A stretch of DNA of 64,000 bases from Neocallimastix lanati (nom. inval.) (GCA_016946835.1 JACVTC010000108.1:581708-645707); one strand, 5' to 3'. Positions 43,464 to 54,897 are shown, counted from the stretch's first letter. Numbers and translations: made by a program. Notes: a model not told the origin generated them from the letters alone.

Positions 43464-44237
43464 TATAAAGTTTTGATTTAAAAAAATAGATTATAAGTCA
43501 AAAATTATAATAACACTAAATAACACAAAAATGTTTTATAAACAAATAAGTTTTATTATATTTAGATTTTAAAATAATCTTTATTAATTATTAGTGTTAT
43601 TAACAATAAATCGTTAATAACAATTACGTCGATTAAAATACATGAAATTTGGTTAACTATTTATATTTTTATCTTATTACATTTAGAATATATAATTCCT
43701 ATTGAATTATATTATCTAACTATTTATTTAAAAACAATACTAACCTAAACTAATAATAAATAATTAACTATTACTAAATAAAGAGAATTATAATTAATAA
43801 CTAAAATAAATATAAACAATTTCAATCGAGCTCATTTATTATTTATTTATTATTTAAATATTATTAATAAATTCTTATTATATTTTCTATTTAAAATTAA
43901 TATAAAAGTTGTCATAATTATTTAATATGATTTTAGCATAAAATGCCGCAAGTTTCAACATGACTAATTGCATAGTTTCATGTTGTTAATTTATCTTGTA
44001 AAAAACCTTAACTCTTATTATTTAAATTAAATTACATAAAAAGAAATGATTTTCAATTACTAGTTTCACAAGAGAAATTTTTAATTTATTAATATGATTG
44101 GGAAGAAGTCGAAGTTTTGTTTAAAATTATTTGCAATAATTTTATACACGTGATTTTTAATAGATTTATTTCAATTTTACTTAAATTTATGATTAAATTT
44201 AATTAAAATTTATAAAGATATTAATAATATCTTTACA
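43464..44237 (-). repeat. E: 5' LTR
   Basis: 774 bp. On the minus strand TATAAATAG (plus 43657-43665) lies about 38 bases before GTAATTGTTATTA (43615-43627), so transcription plausibly starts at the self-primer. Confidence 0.92.
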
Positions 44238-46250
44238 CTTTCCTATAAATGGGAAAAGAATCCTATTCATTTCCCTTTGAAATGTAGCTGGGACTCCGGT
44301 TAAACCAAAAGGCATAACCTTGAATTGGTAGTTACCAAATTTTGTGGTGAAGGTGGTAATTTCTACACTTTCCTCATCCATCAAAATTTGATGATAACCA
44401 GAGTAAAGATCCATTGTTGTAAAAATCTGTGCCCCATCTAAACTATCAAATATCTCATCAATGTAAGGTAATGAATAAGAATCTTTAACTGTTAAATCAT
44501 TAACCTTACGATAATCAATACATAATCGCCATTTACCGTTCTTCTTCGGTACTAACACTATTGGCGATGACCATTCGGAACAAGAAGGTTCAATTAATTT
44601 CTTATTAATTAATTTAATTAATTCCTCCTTAAGTATATCCGACTTAAATTTAACTAATCTATAGCACCTTTGCTTAACTGGTTTCGCACCAGGAATTAAA
44701 TTAATCTTATGTGGAGGAAGATCAGAAGGTGTTAATTCTTCTGAAGAAGTAGCAACTATTTCTAAGTTCTCCTCCAGAATTTTAATTATTTCATCTTTAT
44801 ATTTTTCATTTAAAGTATTTAGGAAAATTTCATGATGAATATATTGCTTTGGAGATAATCCTTCAATTTTCTTTAAATCATTCTTTTTGGAATCCTCATC
44901 CAAAGCCTTAATCATACACAACAACTTTTCTTCATCTTCATAATCATTATTAATAGGTGCAATAACGTCAATTACTCCCTCAGGAGTAATTTGACACAAA
45001 CTATATAAAATGGGGTGGATAAACAAATTATAATCAATTTGGGTTTTTAAGTTAATTAGAATATCGTAAAAAGGATCCTCCTTTTCTACTATTCTACAAT
45101 TAACCATTAATACAAGATTATTAATCTTTACTGGCACCCGAATGATATAACCTTCCGAGTAATCATCATTCTTAGTTGCCAACCTAATTCTGCCACGACT
45201 AATATCAATAGGTTCATATTCGGACGGAAGCTTATCTAAAAATTGTTGAGTAATTATACTTAAATTACTACATGAATCAATTAAAGCCTTCCCCGAAACA
45301 CCTTCAACTGTAACATCAACCATGGCAATATCCTCTTCACATGGTTCGTTACCTTTACTTTTATAAGTGTGGTCTATGTTATTAACGACCACAGTCGTGG
45401 CTGACACATTATCCAACACCCCAGAGATATTAGATTGGTCCCTATCCAATTTAATACCCTGTGACACCTTATATCTTAATTTTGGAGCAGCATCCAATAA
45501 CTGTCCAAAAGTAATATTGCAATGGGCAGAATTTAAATCTTTAAGAATATCATATTCTTCTTCCCCCGATTGCATCTTAATTTTCCTAGATACTCTAGAA
45601 CTTTTATTTTCTTTTTGAGTATCTTTATCTTTACTATTTAACACCCTAGTTAAATCAATTACTTTATTATTCTCCTTCACAATACTTTTATTATTATCAT
45701 TATTTTCTTTCATTAAATTTTTATTCTTTCTTTTATCATTATTTACATTATTTATAATAACTTCATCATTCACTAATGAATTATTATTAATATTATCATT
45801 ACTATTATCATTACTATGATTATTACTATAATTAGTATTACTATTACTAGCTCTTTCATTATCACGAATTTGTCTTTCAATCTCTTTTTCTTTTTCAATT
45901 CGTGGTTGAGCTAGAATAGATGGTTTAATTTGTTTAACAATTTTATTACTTATATTATTTTCTTTTACTTCTCGTTCTTTCTGTTTTCGTAATGCAGGAG
46001 TTATTATAGGTTTAGGATTCTCCTTCAACGACTTATGAATCCTTTTCTCTGCACTACCTTCATCATTATTAACATCATAAATTTTACGTTTAGATGCTCC
46101 TACTAAATAATCAACTTTCTTTTTATTAACCACCCTTTTATTAGCAGGAGTTTCTTCAATATTAGAAAGACGAGAATTTTTAATTTCTTTTTGATATTTA
46201 AGTGAAGCTGCTTTATTAAGTATGGGAGAGCTTCTTATCCCATTACTCAA
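44238..46250 (-). pseudogene. pol: B': 5' part of pol (protease and RT fingers), cut by E
   Basis: About 670 codons equal to B Pol from its start through protease (LIDSCSNLS) and RT fingers to PFGLTG and FPFIGK; then the frame runs a few codons into the E LTR. Differences from B include GAQIF for GPQIF and TGVPATF for TGAPATF. The partner half is at 35412-37453. Confidence 0.9.
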
Positions 46251-46256
46251 TTTAAA
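46222..46256 (-). promoter_or_regulatory. B': -1 frameshift site
   Basis: Minus strand TTTAAAT (46250-46256) before the gag stop, with hairpin ATGGGA/TCCCAT (46222-46243). Identical to B. Confidence 0.85.
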
Positions 46257-46930
46257 CGTTTATTATTTCTAATTTCCTTCCTATTTTTCTCAACAATTGC
46301 TCTCAACTTTGGGCAATTGTTTTGATAATGACCTGGTTCTTTACAGAAATAACAAGCCTTTATTGTTAAACTTCTCATTTTTCTTGTTAATTCCTCTATG
46401 TCATTATCTTCTTTAGGTTTAATATTAACTTTTTGTTCTAATTTATTTTTAATAGGAGGATGAAAATTAACTCTATTACTAAAAGAAGATGTATTTGCAG
46501 AAGGTGAAGGGGTAGAAGGATGTCTTCTTTGATTACTACCCATATAATTTAACCTATCTGCTTTTTCAGCAATTTTAAAGGCTTTTGACAGAGAGATGTT
46601 ATCAAATAAGGTTAGACGTTTCCAGGCTTCAACATTGTTTTCAATGGAGTCTGTGTAATCTAAAACACTTATCTGACTTCTTTTCTTTTTATTTAATTTT
46701 AAATATAAAGTTTTATACTTAATATTAAAATCTTTGATTCTTTCATTTCTCTTAATTCTTAGAGCACGTAGCTCTCTTAATAAATTATTTTGATCCTCCC
46801 TAATGCCATAAAATTCTTCTATAGCTTTTACAATTCTATTAAGGGAAGGATAAGCCTTATTCTTTTTATCAATTTCTTTATCTTCTTCATTATCATCATC
46901 CTCATCTTCATCATTAATATCCTTATAATT

Positions 46931-46973
<43 letters not shown>

Positions 46974-47203
46974 CTATCATCATCTTTATTATTATCATCC
47001 ATTAATTCTTGGATGACTTTCCTGGTTTCACCAATTGAGGTTAAAACACAGGCATAAAATATAATCTTGGAGTCTTCAACATGTTCAAGCTTTATCCAAA
47101 GCTCTAAATCAGACTTCCAAGTTTTAACATCTAAATTTTCTTTGGATATTTTTTCAATATCCTTAAGTTCCTTTTTTAAATCTTTAAAATTAATTGTACT
47201 CAT
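46247..47203 (-). CDS. gag: B': Gag
   Basis: 318 aa from the first ATG. Identical to B Gag as far as I can see, except for one extra Asp in the GAT-encoded run. CCHC knuckle CYFCKEPGHYQNNC is intact. Gag alone could still be made from this copy although its pol is disrupted. Confidence 0.92.
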
Positions 47204-47218
47204 TTTAAAAAAAAACAC

Positions 47219-47579
47219 ACTTTTAAAAAAAAAAAAATAAAATAAAAAAAATTGTTTTATTAATTATTTAATTGCTATATTTTTATTTATTTATTTATTT
47301 ATTTACAATTAAAATTATATATTTAAGTAATTTATATCTCTAGTGAGACGTTTCCGGCTAGTGTATATTTAATTTTGCTATATACACCCGTACTCCCCCT
47401 CCTGGACACTAGAATAAATATAAATTAATAAACTAGTTGGAGTGTTCACTATTCTTTCAAGCTAATAACCCCTTTCGTTTATCTTTACTTAAATAAAAAA
47501 AATATATACAATTATTTACAAAAAAAAATTTATTAATATAGCAATTAAAAATATTTAAAAAAAACACAAAAATTAATAT

Positions 47580-47624
<45 letters not shown>

Positions 47625-48195
47625 TTATTTGTTATCGGTTATTATTACAATATTTACAATTACAATTACAATTATTATTAAGTTTATATAATTACAACTT
47701 AAAAAAAAAACAAATAAACTTAATTAAAAACAAGGTAAATTAACAAACCTAATACAACTTGAAAAACCGCTATCTATTACAACTGCCGACCACGCAGAGG
47801 GACCTTAGTATTTCGGTATACTAAGTGAATTTGCCTGAGTCAAGTGGAGGAGCACCCAAACCGTGTTGAACGTATAATGGGTGATCTATAGGGTAATTTC
47901 TGCTTCCCAACAGTATTTACCGCTATATCTAATCGGGGTTCGATTAGTTCGTAACCGGCCCCTCTCCAAACACCTGATTAAACCACTCGCAATTATAGAA
48001 TTATCTATAACTGCTTAGTACGCAGTAAACTCAGTATATAGTTTTATTTGGAGCACGCGAAGACCAAATAAAACTGATGTTAATTTTTATTACTACCACA
48101 ACAACAACAATCACAACAACAACACCAACCACAACAACAACACAAAAACCGATAACAATAAAAAAAAATTTGATGATGATGAATGTAAAAGTGTG

Positions 48196-48263
<68 letters not shown>

Positions 48264-48345
48264 TAATTTAATTTAATTTAATTCTATTAAATTTAATTTA
48301 AAAAAATTATTCTCATAATTCCAAAAAAAAATAAGTCCTAGTAGT
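47219..48345 (-). other. B': structured 5' leader
   Basis: Inverted counterpart of the B leader with the same hairpins. It differs mainly in homopolymers: the T run at 48200-48256 (an A run on the transcript strand) is much longer than in B, and the T run at 47582-47622 also differs slightly. Confidence 0.75.
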
Positions 48346-48610
48346 TCCAATTTCCTTCTTGGTCTTCTCCTTCTTGGTCTTCTTCTTGGTCTTCTTCTTG
48401 GTCTTCTTCTTGGTTTTCTTCTTGGTCTTCTTTTTCTTGGTCTTCTTCCACTTGGTTTTCTTCTTGGTCTTCTTTTTCTTGGTCTTCTTCCACTTGGTCT
48501 ACTTCTTGGTCTTCTTTTTCTTGGTCTTCTTCCACTTGGTCTACTTCTTGGTCTTCTTTTTCTTGGTCTTCTTCCACTTGGTCTACTTCTTCTTCTTCTT
48601 CTTCTTCTTC

Positions 48611-48642
<32 letters not shown>

Positions 48643-48660
48643 CTTCTTCTTCTTCTTCCC
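48346..48660 (-). repeat. B': GAA/GACCAA minisatellite
   Basis: Same repeat as in B (12676-13014) but with a different unit order: more GTGGAAGAAGACCAAG units and a longer pure GAA tract. Confidence 0.85.
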
Positions 48661-48674
48661 CGATATCTCCACCA
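48657..48674 (-). promoter_or_regulatory. B': tRNA primer binding site
   Basis: Minus strand TGGTGGAGATATCGGGGA, identical to B. Confidence 0.8.
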
Positions 48675-48678
48675 ATTT

Positions 48679-49693
48679 TGGTAGACTCGGGGTTGACACT
48701 TAGATATTTAAAATCAAGCAGGGGGGGACGGGTATTACCCTGCTTTGATTTTAAAAAAAAAAAAAATAATTCTTTATTAAAAGTTATTTATTTTTTTTAT
48801 TAATATAAAAGTTTATTATTTAAAGTACACACATTTAATTTTTAAGAAATTGTTACAATATTTATATTTTTTTATAAATTTAAAGTATAATTAATTGTTT
48901 ATAATTTAAGTAATTTTATAGAATTATTGAATTAATTTTATATCAATAATTCATTTTTGTTTTAATTTTTATAAATATAATAATATAATATTCAAATATA
49001 ATTTAATTAAAAATAATTATAAAATAAATATATAGAAAATAGTTTTTACTATTTTCTTTGATATTTTTAAGTTAAATAAATTGTTTTTAAAGATTAATAT
49101 AATAAATTTAATAATTTTTAATTATTTTAAATAATACTTGTAATTATTTTCAAAATAAGATAAAATTTTTATAATATTTAATTAATAAATTTGATAATAT
49201 TTAAATAATAATTTTTATAATAAGTAATAATTTTTAATAATAATTTTTAATAATAAATTTAATTAATAATCTTAATAATTTTATAATAATATTTAATAGT
49301 TATAATAAATAAATTTTTATAATAATATTTAATAATTTTAATAATTTTATAATATTAATAATTTATAATAATTTTTAGAATAATATTTAATTAATAATTT
49401 TAATAATTTTATAATAATTTTTATAATAATATTTAATTAATAGTTTTAATAATTTAGTATCTTAAAAGTATAATTTTAATATTTACAATTGTATTTTAAT
49501 ATACATATATTTAATAATATAACAATAAAATAATTAATTAAAATTTATTTACATTATTTACAAGTTAAAATTAATTTATATCAAAATAAATTAAATTTTA
49601 TTATTAAGTTTAGGTTATCAAGAATATAGGAAAGTACAATTTAGTAAAGAATTATTAATAATAAAATAAAGGTTATTAATTTATTCTTTACCA
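48679..49693 (-). repeat. B': 5' LTR
   Basis: 1015 bp. It carries the variants of the B 3' LTR (AAATGTGTGT, AAACTTTT, T at the position equal to 11886). Its outer flank is AAGT on the plus strand (ACTT on the minus strand). Confidence 0.92.
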
Positions 49694-50377
49694 AAGTTGA
49701 TACAGAACATTTAAAATATTCCATATCTAGTTATTTATTTATTTGGTCGTTTCTCTAGGGAATTATGACACAATAATATATTCTAATAAATATAAGAAAA
49801 TAATTTATAATAATAATGTTTTATAATAATATTTTGTTCTTTATTTATTTTTATAATTTTATTTTTACATACATAATAATTTATTATTACATTCTCTTAA
49901 TTTTATATAATTGTTAAAATAATTAATTAATATTATATTTTTATTAAACATATCTCTTTAACTATTAATTTCCTAATAACTTTATTTAAAAATACAATTT
50001 CATTATTAAATATATTTAACTATTAATATTTAAAATATATTTCCTGAATAAAATATAATTATCAATATTTATAATATAATTCCTAAAACTATATAATTCT
50101 CAAAATAATATTTAAAATATAAAATAAAACTTATTAATAATAATGATGAATTAATTTATTATCATAATAATAGAATCATTATTAATATAATTTATCTATT
50201 TTAATTATGATAAAAGAATTAACCATGCTTTTAAAAATAATTATTTGAATTAACTATATATAAATTATTTTAATTATTATAACCAATAATATTTATACAA
50301 TATTTCTAACCTAAATTTCTTACCTAAATCTTATTTTTATAGTGGTATCGTATCAAAGTTAATAAAATTGTTGTTGT

Positions 50378-50430
50378 AGTCTGCTGGTAATACACCATGA
50401 CAATGAAGCCGAACTTCTTAGGTTCGACTC
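50378..50430 (+). other. tRNA-like A-box and B-box pair inside the F LTR
   Basis: TAGTCTGCTGG (50378-50388) and GGTTCGACTC (50421-50430), 32 bases apart. B box and spacing match the W LTR while the A box differs. T and acceptor stems do not pair, so no tRNA is called. Confidence 0.45.
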
Positions 50431-50652
50431 ACACCCTTTCCCAATCTAAATTATTTTTAGTTAATTAATTAAATTATTGTAGAAATTTCTAGAGTGTCTT
50501 TGGTTAATATTATATATCTAAATGAAACTAGAAAGTTCTATTTTAATAATTATTTTATCATTTTTCTATAAGATTCATTTTCTAGAAAGAAAACTTAATT
50601 TTTCGAACTTTCGTTAATCTTGACTTTTTCCGAAACTGTTTTTCCGAAAAAG

Positions 50653-50705
50653 TATAAATAAGCGTGAATTTCTCAATAAAAAATAATTTTTCTTTGTGCT
50701 TTTAT
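50653..50705 (+). promoter_or_regulatory. F: TATA box and self-primer
   Basis: TATAAATA at 50653-50660, then GTGCTTTTAT at 50696-50705. The latter is the exact reverse complement of the first ten bases after the LTR. Pairing can continue (TTTCTTT with AAAGAAA) after a small bulge. Confidence 0.65.
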
Positions 50706-50861
50706 TAACTAGTTAAAAGTAATTCGAAATATTACAATAACTAATTAATAATAAAAAAATAATAATAAACTTTATATTTTAATAAAAAATATTAATAAAA
50801 CAAATTTTTTAAGAAAACGAATTACTTATTAGTGTAGACCTATTGGGTGTAAACCGTTACA

Positions 50862-50871
50862 ATAAAAGCAC
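50862..50871 (+). promoter_or_regulatory. F: self-primer binding site
   Basis: ATAAAAGCAC directly after the LTR end GTTACA; see the LTR self-primer at 50696-50705. Confidence 0.65.
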
Positions 50872-50912
50872 CCAAAGAAAAGAAGCCCAGTACCCCTGCA
50901 CTAAGGACTAGC

Positions 50913-51238
50913 CAAAGGAAATCTACCAACTCAAGAAATCAAGGAAATCAAGGAAATCAAGGATATCTACCAACTCAAGAAATCAAGGAAATCAAGGATA
51001 TCTACCAACTCAAGAAATCAAGGAAATCAAGGAAATCAAGGATATCTACCAACTCAAGAAATCAAGGAAATCAAGGATATCTACCAACTCAAGAAATCAA
51101 GGAAATCAAGGAAATTAAGGAATTTTACCAACTCAAGAAATCAAGGAAATCAAGGAAATCTACCAACTCAAGAAATCAAGGAAATCAAGGATATCTACCA
51201 ACTCAAGAAATCAAGGAAATCTACCGAATCAAGAAGAT
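50913..51238 (+). repeat. F: leader minisatellite
   Basis: About ten irregular tandem copies built from AAGAAATCAAGGAAATCAAG and ATATCTACCAACTC, in the 5' leader. No open frame of interest. Confidence 0.85.
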
Positions 51239-51370
51239 TTATTATAAGGCGAATAAAATAAAATAAATTAAATTACAGATACTATTCTAAACAACATCTC
51301 GCATTAAATAGTACTCTACTCTCCGAATAAATATTTATTTTAATTATAATTAATTTTAAATTTCTTACGT

Positions 51371-51672
51371 TATATATAAAGGCTTGCCTGGCTCCCAAAG
51401 CGACGATAGTTGAGCATCGTTACCATAATACTTTGTCGTTCAGATTCTGTTGATAACTGGGGAAGATAATTTGTTGTACTCTTTCATGCTAACAAAGGTT
51501 AGATACAAACAAAAATACAATTACATTACTTCTTTCTACCATTAATTGGTACTAACAATCGACTTAATCTGCGTTTATCAATAAAGAGCTAAAGAGACTT
51601 ACCACGCAAGGCTTTAACAAATTATATATTTCTTGGCTCAATACTATATGATTTGGTTTATAACAATTCAGT
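51371..51672 (+). ncRNA. F: TATA-led conserved leader module shared with G
   Basis: TATATAAAGG (from about 51373) lies 32 bases before GATAGTTGAGC (51405), where a block conserved with G begins (61371-61640, minus). Shared stretches include CATAATACTTT, CAATCGAC and TATCAATAAAGAGCTAA. Hairpin CTAAC/GTTAG is in both. Another hairpin is TACCA/TGGTA here and TATTAAG/CTTAATA in G. It may be a promoter plus the start of a structured transcript. The family is unknown. Confidence 0.5.
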
Positions 51673-51752
51673 AAGAAATAAAGATTAATCAAATAAAATA
51701 AATATTTAATTACTCCTATATCTTCCAAAATAATTATATATTACTTTATCAC

Positions 51753-51805
<53 letters not shown>

Positions 51806-52221
51806 ATCACGGGATATATCAAAAAAATCAACTCTGAAAATATCCAATCTCAAATCACTCTCAAAATCAATCTGAAATTTTATATCAACTTAATGCAATA
51901 AATTTTAAATCTCAATAATCTTTTCTAAATTATTTCCAGCTCTCTATAACTATTAAATTACTATAATAATATATATACAAATCTACTATACCTAATTTAG
52001 TATATTATATAAATTTAAAATTTCAATACCAAACCTTATTTAATTCTAAATAATTCCAGTGGGATCAATTATTACTATTTATATATTCAAATCCTCCTTA
52101 ATCAAAAGTATATTATAATTCAATTCCTCTCTATTATACTGAAAAAATCGTTCTTAAATATATCTTATTCCAACTTATTCAATAATCAACTATAAAAATA
52201 ACAGTGAAACTTATATTCAAA
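51673..52221 (+). other. F: leader tail
   Basis: AT-rich, with a run of about 43 A (51758-51800), then CT/AT-rich sequence leading to gag. I see nothing else in it. Confidence 0.6.
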
Positions 52222-54507
52222 ATGGAAGAAAACAATTTTGCCAACGCAACCTATAAGGATGGTTTTGCCGGAGATAGACGCTACCTTAAGGGATTCTTAG
52301 CTAAAATGAATTTAATCTTCATGATTCACCCTGATCGATTCAATAATGATGAAACAAAAGTAATCTACGTTATTTCTAGGTTATATGGTAATGCTATGAA
52401 TTGGGCAGCATCACTTATGGAGAATCAGGACCCTTGCTTGTTAAATTACGAAGCTTTCGTTGAAAGAATGAAATCTGTATATGGGAGTTATGACTCAACA
52501 TTCATTGCAAATCAGAAACTCAGAACTATAAGACAAAAACGGTTAGGCGACATTAGAAGCTATATACTCGAATTCAACTCTTATGCCGACGAGTCATCCT
52601 GGAACGAAGAAGCGAAAATGGACGCATTTCTTGTTGGTTTAAATGATCAAATCGCTACAAGAATTCTGGAAATGTTCCCTGGTCCAAGATCTCTTACTGC
52701 TATGCAAACTATAGCTTCCAGAATAGATGGCCGTCTATCAGCCCATAGGCAATTTACAAATAATCAAAATCGATCAAACAATAACCTTAATAACAACAAT
52801 TCTAATAAGAAAAGATGGAATTTTTATAAGAAAGGTTCGAATTCTAAACATTATGGACCCCTATCCGACGAAGAGAAAGAAAGAAGAAAAAGAGAAAACC
52901 TCTGTTTATATTGTGGATCCTCAAATCATACTCTAGGCAATTGTCCACTCAAAAATAAGAAAAAATCACCCTCAAGCACTTCTCATATTACTAATCCTGA
53001 ACCAAAGGCCAAAGAAAGACCAAGAATCTCAGATCAACAAAATTTGAGTCTTCCTATATTTGAATTCACTCTCAATGTTTTAAAATCATCAGTCAAAACT
53101 AAGATTCTTCTAGATTCAGGTTCTCAACTTAATCTTATGGATGTCTACTTTGCCAATGAAAATAACATTCCTTATTCATCCGAAACCATTCATCCTGAAG
53201 TAGGAGGAATTGGTGGTACTCAGAAAATTCTCGGGGAAACTTTGCCAATTTCGATCCGCTATAAAAATCACAATTGTAAAACTAAGTTTTATGTCGTCGA
53301 TTTACCTTCTTATTGTGCTCTTCTTGGCGCTGAATGGCTCTCTACTCATAATCCAACAATAGATTTCTCTTCTAAAACACTTCATTTTAATTCAAAATAT
53401 TGTATTAATAATTGTCTCGTTATTCCAAATACTTATACAACCTTCATTCCTTCATGCAATTTAATAAACGAAATTCCAAAAAATTCTGATAATTCGGACA
53501 ACCAAAAAATTGAAGAAATTAACAATTCAGAAGAAAAAATATCTAATGAAATAATTAATAATACTAAGAACCAACACAAGGAACCCAACGAAGACAATAA
53601 AAATGTTATCTATCTTTTACCAACTAAATTATCCTCATTTATGGATGTTTTTAGTGAAATCGCTGCGAACATGCTACACCCTCATCGACAATATGATTGT
53701 GAAATTAATTTGAAACCAAACACTAATTTATATTACGGCCCAATATATCCATTTCATCACCAAATAAATGGTTTAACGGAGAGGGTGAACTCCGTTATCG
53801 AACAATACTTAAGATGCTATACAAATTTCAAAAGATCTAATTGGAATGACTTCCTTTACTTAGCAGAATTTAGCTATAATAACACCATTCAAGAATCCAC
53901 TAATCATTTACCTTTCTTCGCTAATTATGGATTCAATCCCAGACATTCTCCCGAAGTCCCCACAAATGTTGAAGTACCTAGAGCAGAAGAACTTGTTAAA
54001 AACCTTGCAGAATTAACCAAGGAATTAAAAGAAAATATTAAAATAGCAATTGAAAAACAAGAGAAATATGCCAATAAGCATCGTATGGAACCACCTGAAT
54101 TCAAGAAAAATGACAAAGTTTGGATCAATAGTTCTCTAATTATAAAGAATGGTAACAAAAAGCTTAAACCAAGAAAATTAGGACCTTTTAAAATCCTAAG
54201 CAAAATATCTCCTGTTTCGTATAAACTTGACATGCCAAAAAATCTTAGGATTCATCCAATCATGCATGTCTCTGACCTTGAACCGTACTTTGAAGATAAG
54301 TTTGGAAGAAACCAAGAACCACCACCAATTATCATTAACAACGAAGAAGAGTACGAAGTTGAACAAATATTAGACAAACGAACTCATTATGGGAAAATTC
54401 AATACTTGATAAAATGGAAAGGATATCCGCTTTCAGAAGCTTCTTGGGAACCTGAGGAAAATCTTAATTGCCCCAAACTCTTGAAAAAATTCAATAAAAA
54501 TAATTAA
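52222..54507 (+). CDS. F: Gag-protease fused in frame to integrase end and chromodomain
   Basis: 761 aa from the first ATG; the frame is open from 52204. Gag region (about 10-170), CCHC knuckle [14 protein letters not shown] near 227, retropepsin [13 protein letters not shown] near 297 with ALLGAEWLS. The RT entry (LYYGPIYP, about 505) is then followed directly by the integrase end (INGLTERVN). RT, RNase H and most of integrase, about 650 residues compared with E, are missing but the frame is kept. A GPFKI module and a chromodomain ([14 protein letters not shown], about 715-740) remain. F should make Gag and protease but cannot reverse transcribe or integrate by itself; related elements could supply these activities. 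Confidence 0.9.
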   Translation: MEENNFANATYKDGFAGDRRYLKGFLAKMNLIFMIHPDRFNNDETKVIYVISRLYGNAMNWAASLMENQDPCLLNYEAFVERMKSVYGSYDSTFIANQKLRTIRQKRLGDIRSYILEFNSYADESSWNEEAKMDAFLVGLNDQIATRILEMFPGPRSLTAMQTIASRIDGRLSAHRQFTNNQNRSNNNLNNNNSNKKRWNFYKKGSNSKHYGPLSDEEKERRKRENLCLYCGSSNHTLGNCPLKNKKKSPSSTSHITNPEPKAKERPRISDQQNLSLPIFEFTLNVLKSSVKTKILLDSGSQLNLMDVYFANENNIPYSSETIHPEVGGIGGTQKILGETLPISIRYKNHNCKTKFYVVDLPSYCALLGAEWLSTHNPTIDFSSKTLHFNSKYCINNCLVIPNTYTTFIPSCNLINEIPKNSDNSDNQKIEEINNSEEKISNEIINNTKNQHKEPNEDNKNVIYLLPTKLSSFMDVFSEIAANMLHPHRQYDCEINLKPNTNLYYGPIYPFHHQINGLTERVNSVIEQYLRCYTNFKRSNWNDFLYLAEFSYNNTIQESTNHLPFFANYGFNPRHSPEVPTNVEVPRAEELVKNLAELTKELKENIKIAIEKQEKYANKHRMEPPEFKKNDKVWINSSLIIKNGNKKLKPRKLGPFKILSKISPVSYKLDMPKNLRIHPIMHVSDLEPYFEDKFGRNQEPPPIIINNEEEYEVEQILDKRTHYGKIQYLIKWKGYPLSEASWEPEENLNCPKLLKKFNKNN

Positions 54508-54658
54508 AATAACTTAAACTAGAAAATGAATCTCTAATAAACTTTAAATTTTATAGTATATTATATAATTATATGATTAAATTATATTATTAAATTATTA
54601 ATATTAAACTTATTATTATTGTTAAAATCTAATTTTTCCTTTATATTATTTTATAACT

Positions 54659-54707
<49 letters not shown>

Positions 54708-54897
54708 GTAAACTTTATTAATATCATGTAACAAAAATAATTATTAAATATGTTATTTCATGTAATTAATTATTAATATCATGTATTATTATTTTTATTA
54801 TTTCATACTATTAAGCAAAAAAGAAATTCACACTTAAATATTTTATTTATTCATTGTAGTCTAGTTTAACTTTAAGATTCGTCTGGTATCCGAATCC
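54508..54897 (+). other. F: 3' untranslated region
   Basis: AT-rich with a run of about 40 A (54666-54705). A hairpin GATTCG/CGAATC (about 54876-54896) lies just before the polypurine tract. No gene. Confidence 0.6.

Larger units (their letters stand above)
37454..44237 (-). mobile_element. E: complete chromodomain Ty3/Gypsy element inside B' pol
   Basis: 6.8-kb element, LTRs of 773 and 774 bp, one long Gag-Pol frame. Flanked by the 5-bp duplication CTTTC (37449-37453 and 44238-44242). Removing E plus one duplication leaves exactly the sequence that B has at 17075-17090. The intact frame and near-identical LTRs make it a good candidate for a recently active element. Confidence 0.95.
35060..49693 (-). 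mobile_element. B': inverted second copy of element B, split by E
   Basis: Near-identical to B in LTR, leader, gag and pol, on the opposite strand. The 3' LTR is cut to 329 bp by the F LTR head, and pol is split by element E (37454-44237). The 5' flank is ACTT (minus strand, 49694-49697), matching the 3' flank of B and not its own 3' side. Confidence 0.93.
49694..50861 (+). repeat. F: 5' LTR lacking its first 14 bases
   Basis: Begins AAGTTGATACAG and ends CCGTTACA, the inverted match of the LTR head TGTAACG. The missing first bases lie inverted at 35046-35059, so the whole LTR would be about 1182 bp. It contains a tRNA-like box pair, TATA at 50653-50660 and the self-primer at 50696-50705. 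Confidence 0.78.

Noticed and set aside
37454..44237. E as the cause of the B/B' divergence or as part of B'
   Set aside because: Its own LTRs and a perfect CTTTC duplication show a later, simple insertion into B' pol.
50343..50356. Copia-type primer site TGGTATCGTATCAA in the F LTR
   Set aside because: It lies in the middle of an LTR, no copia gene is present anywhere, and F has a self-primer site at the true LTR end.
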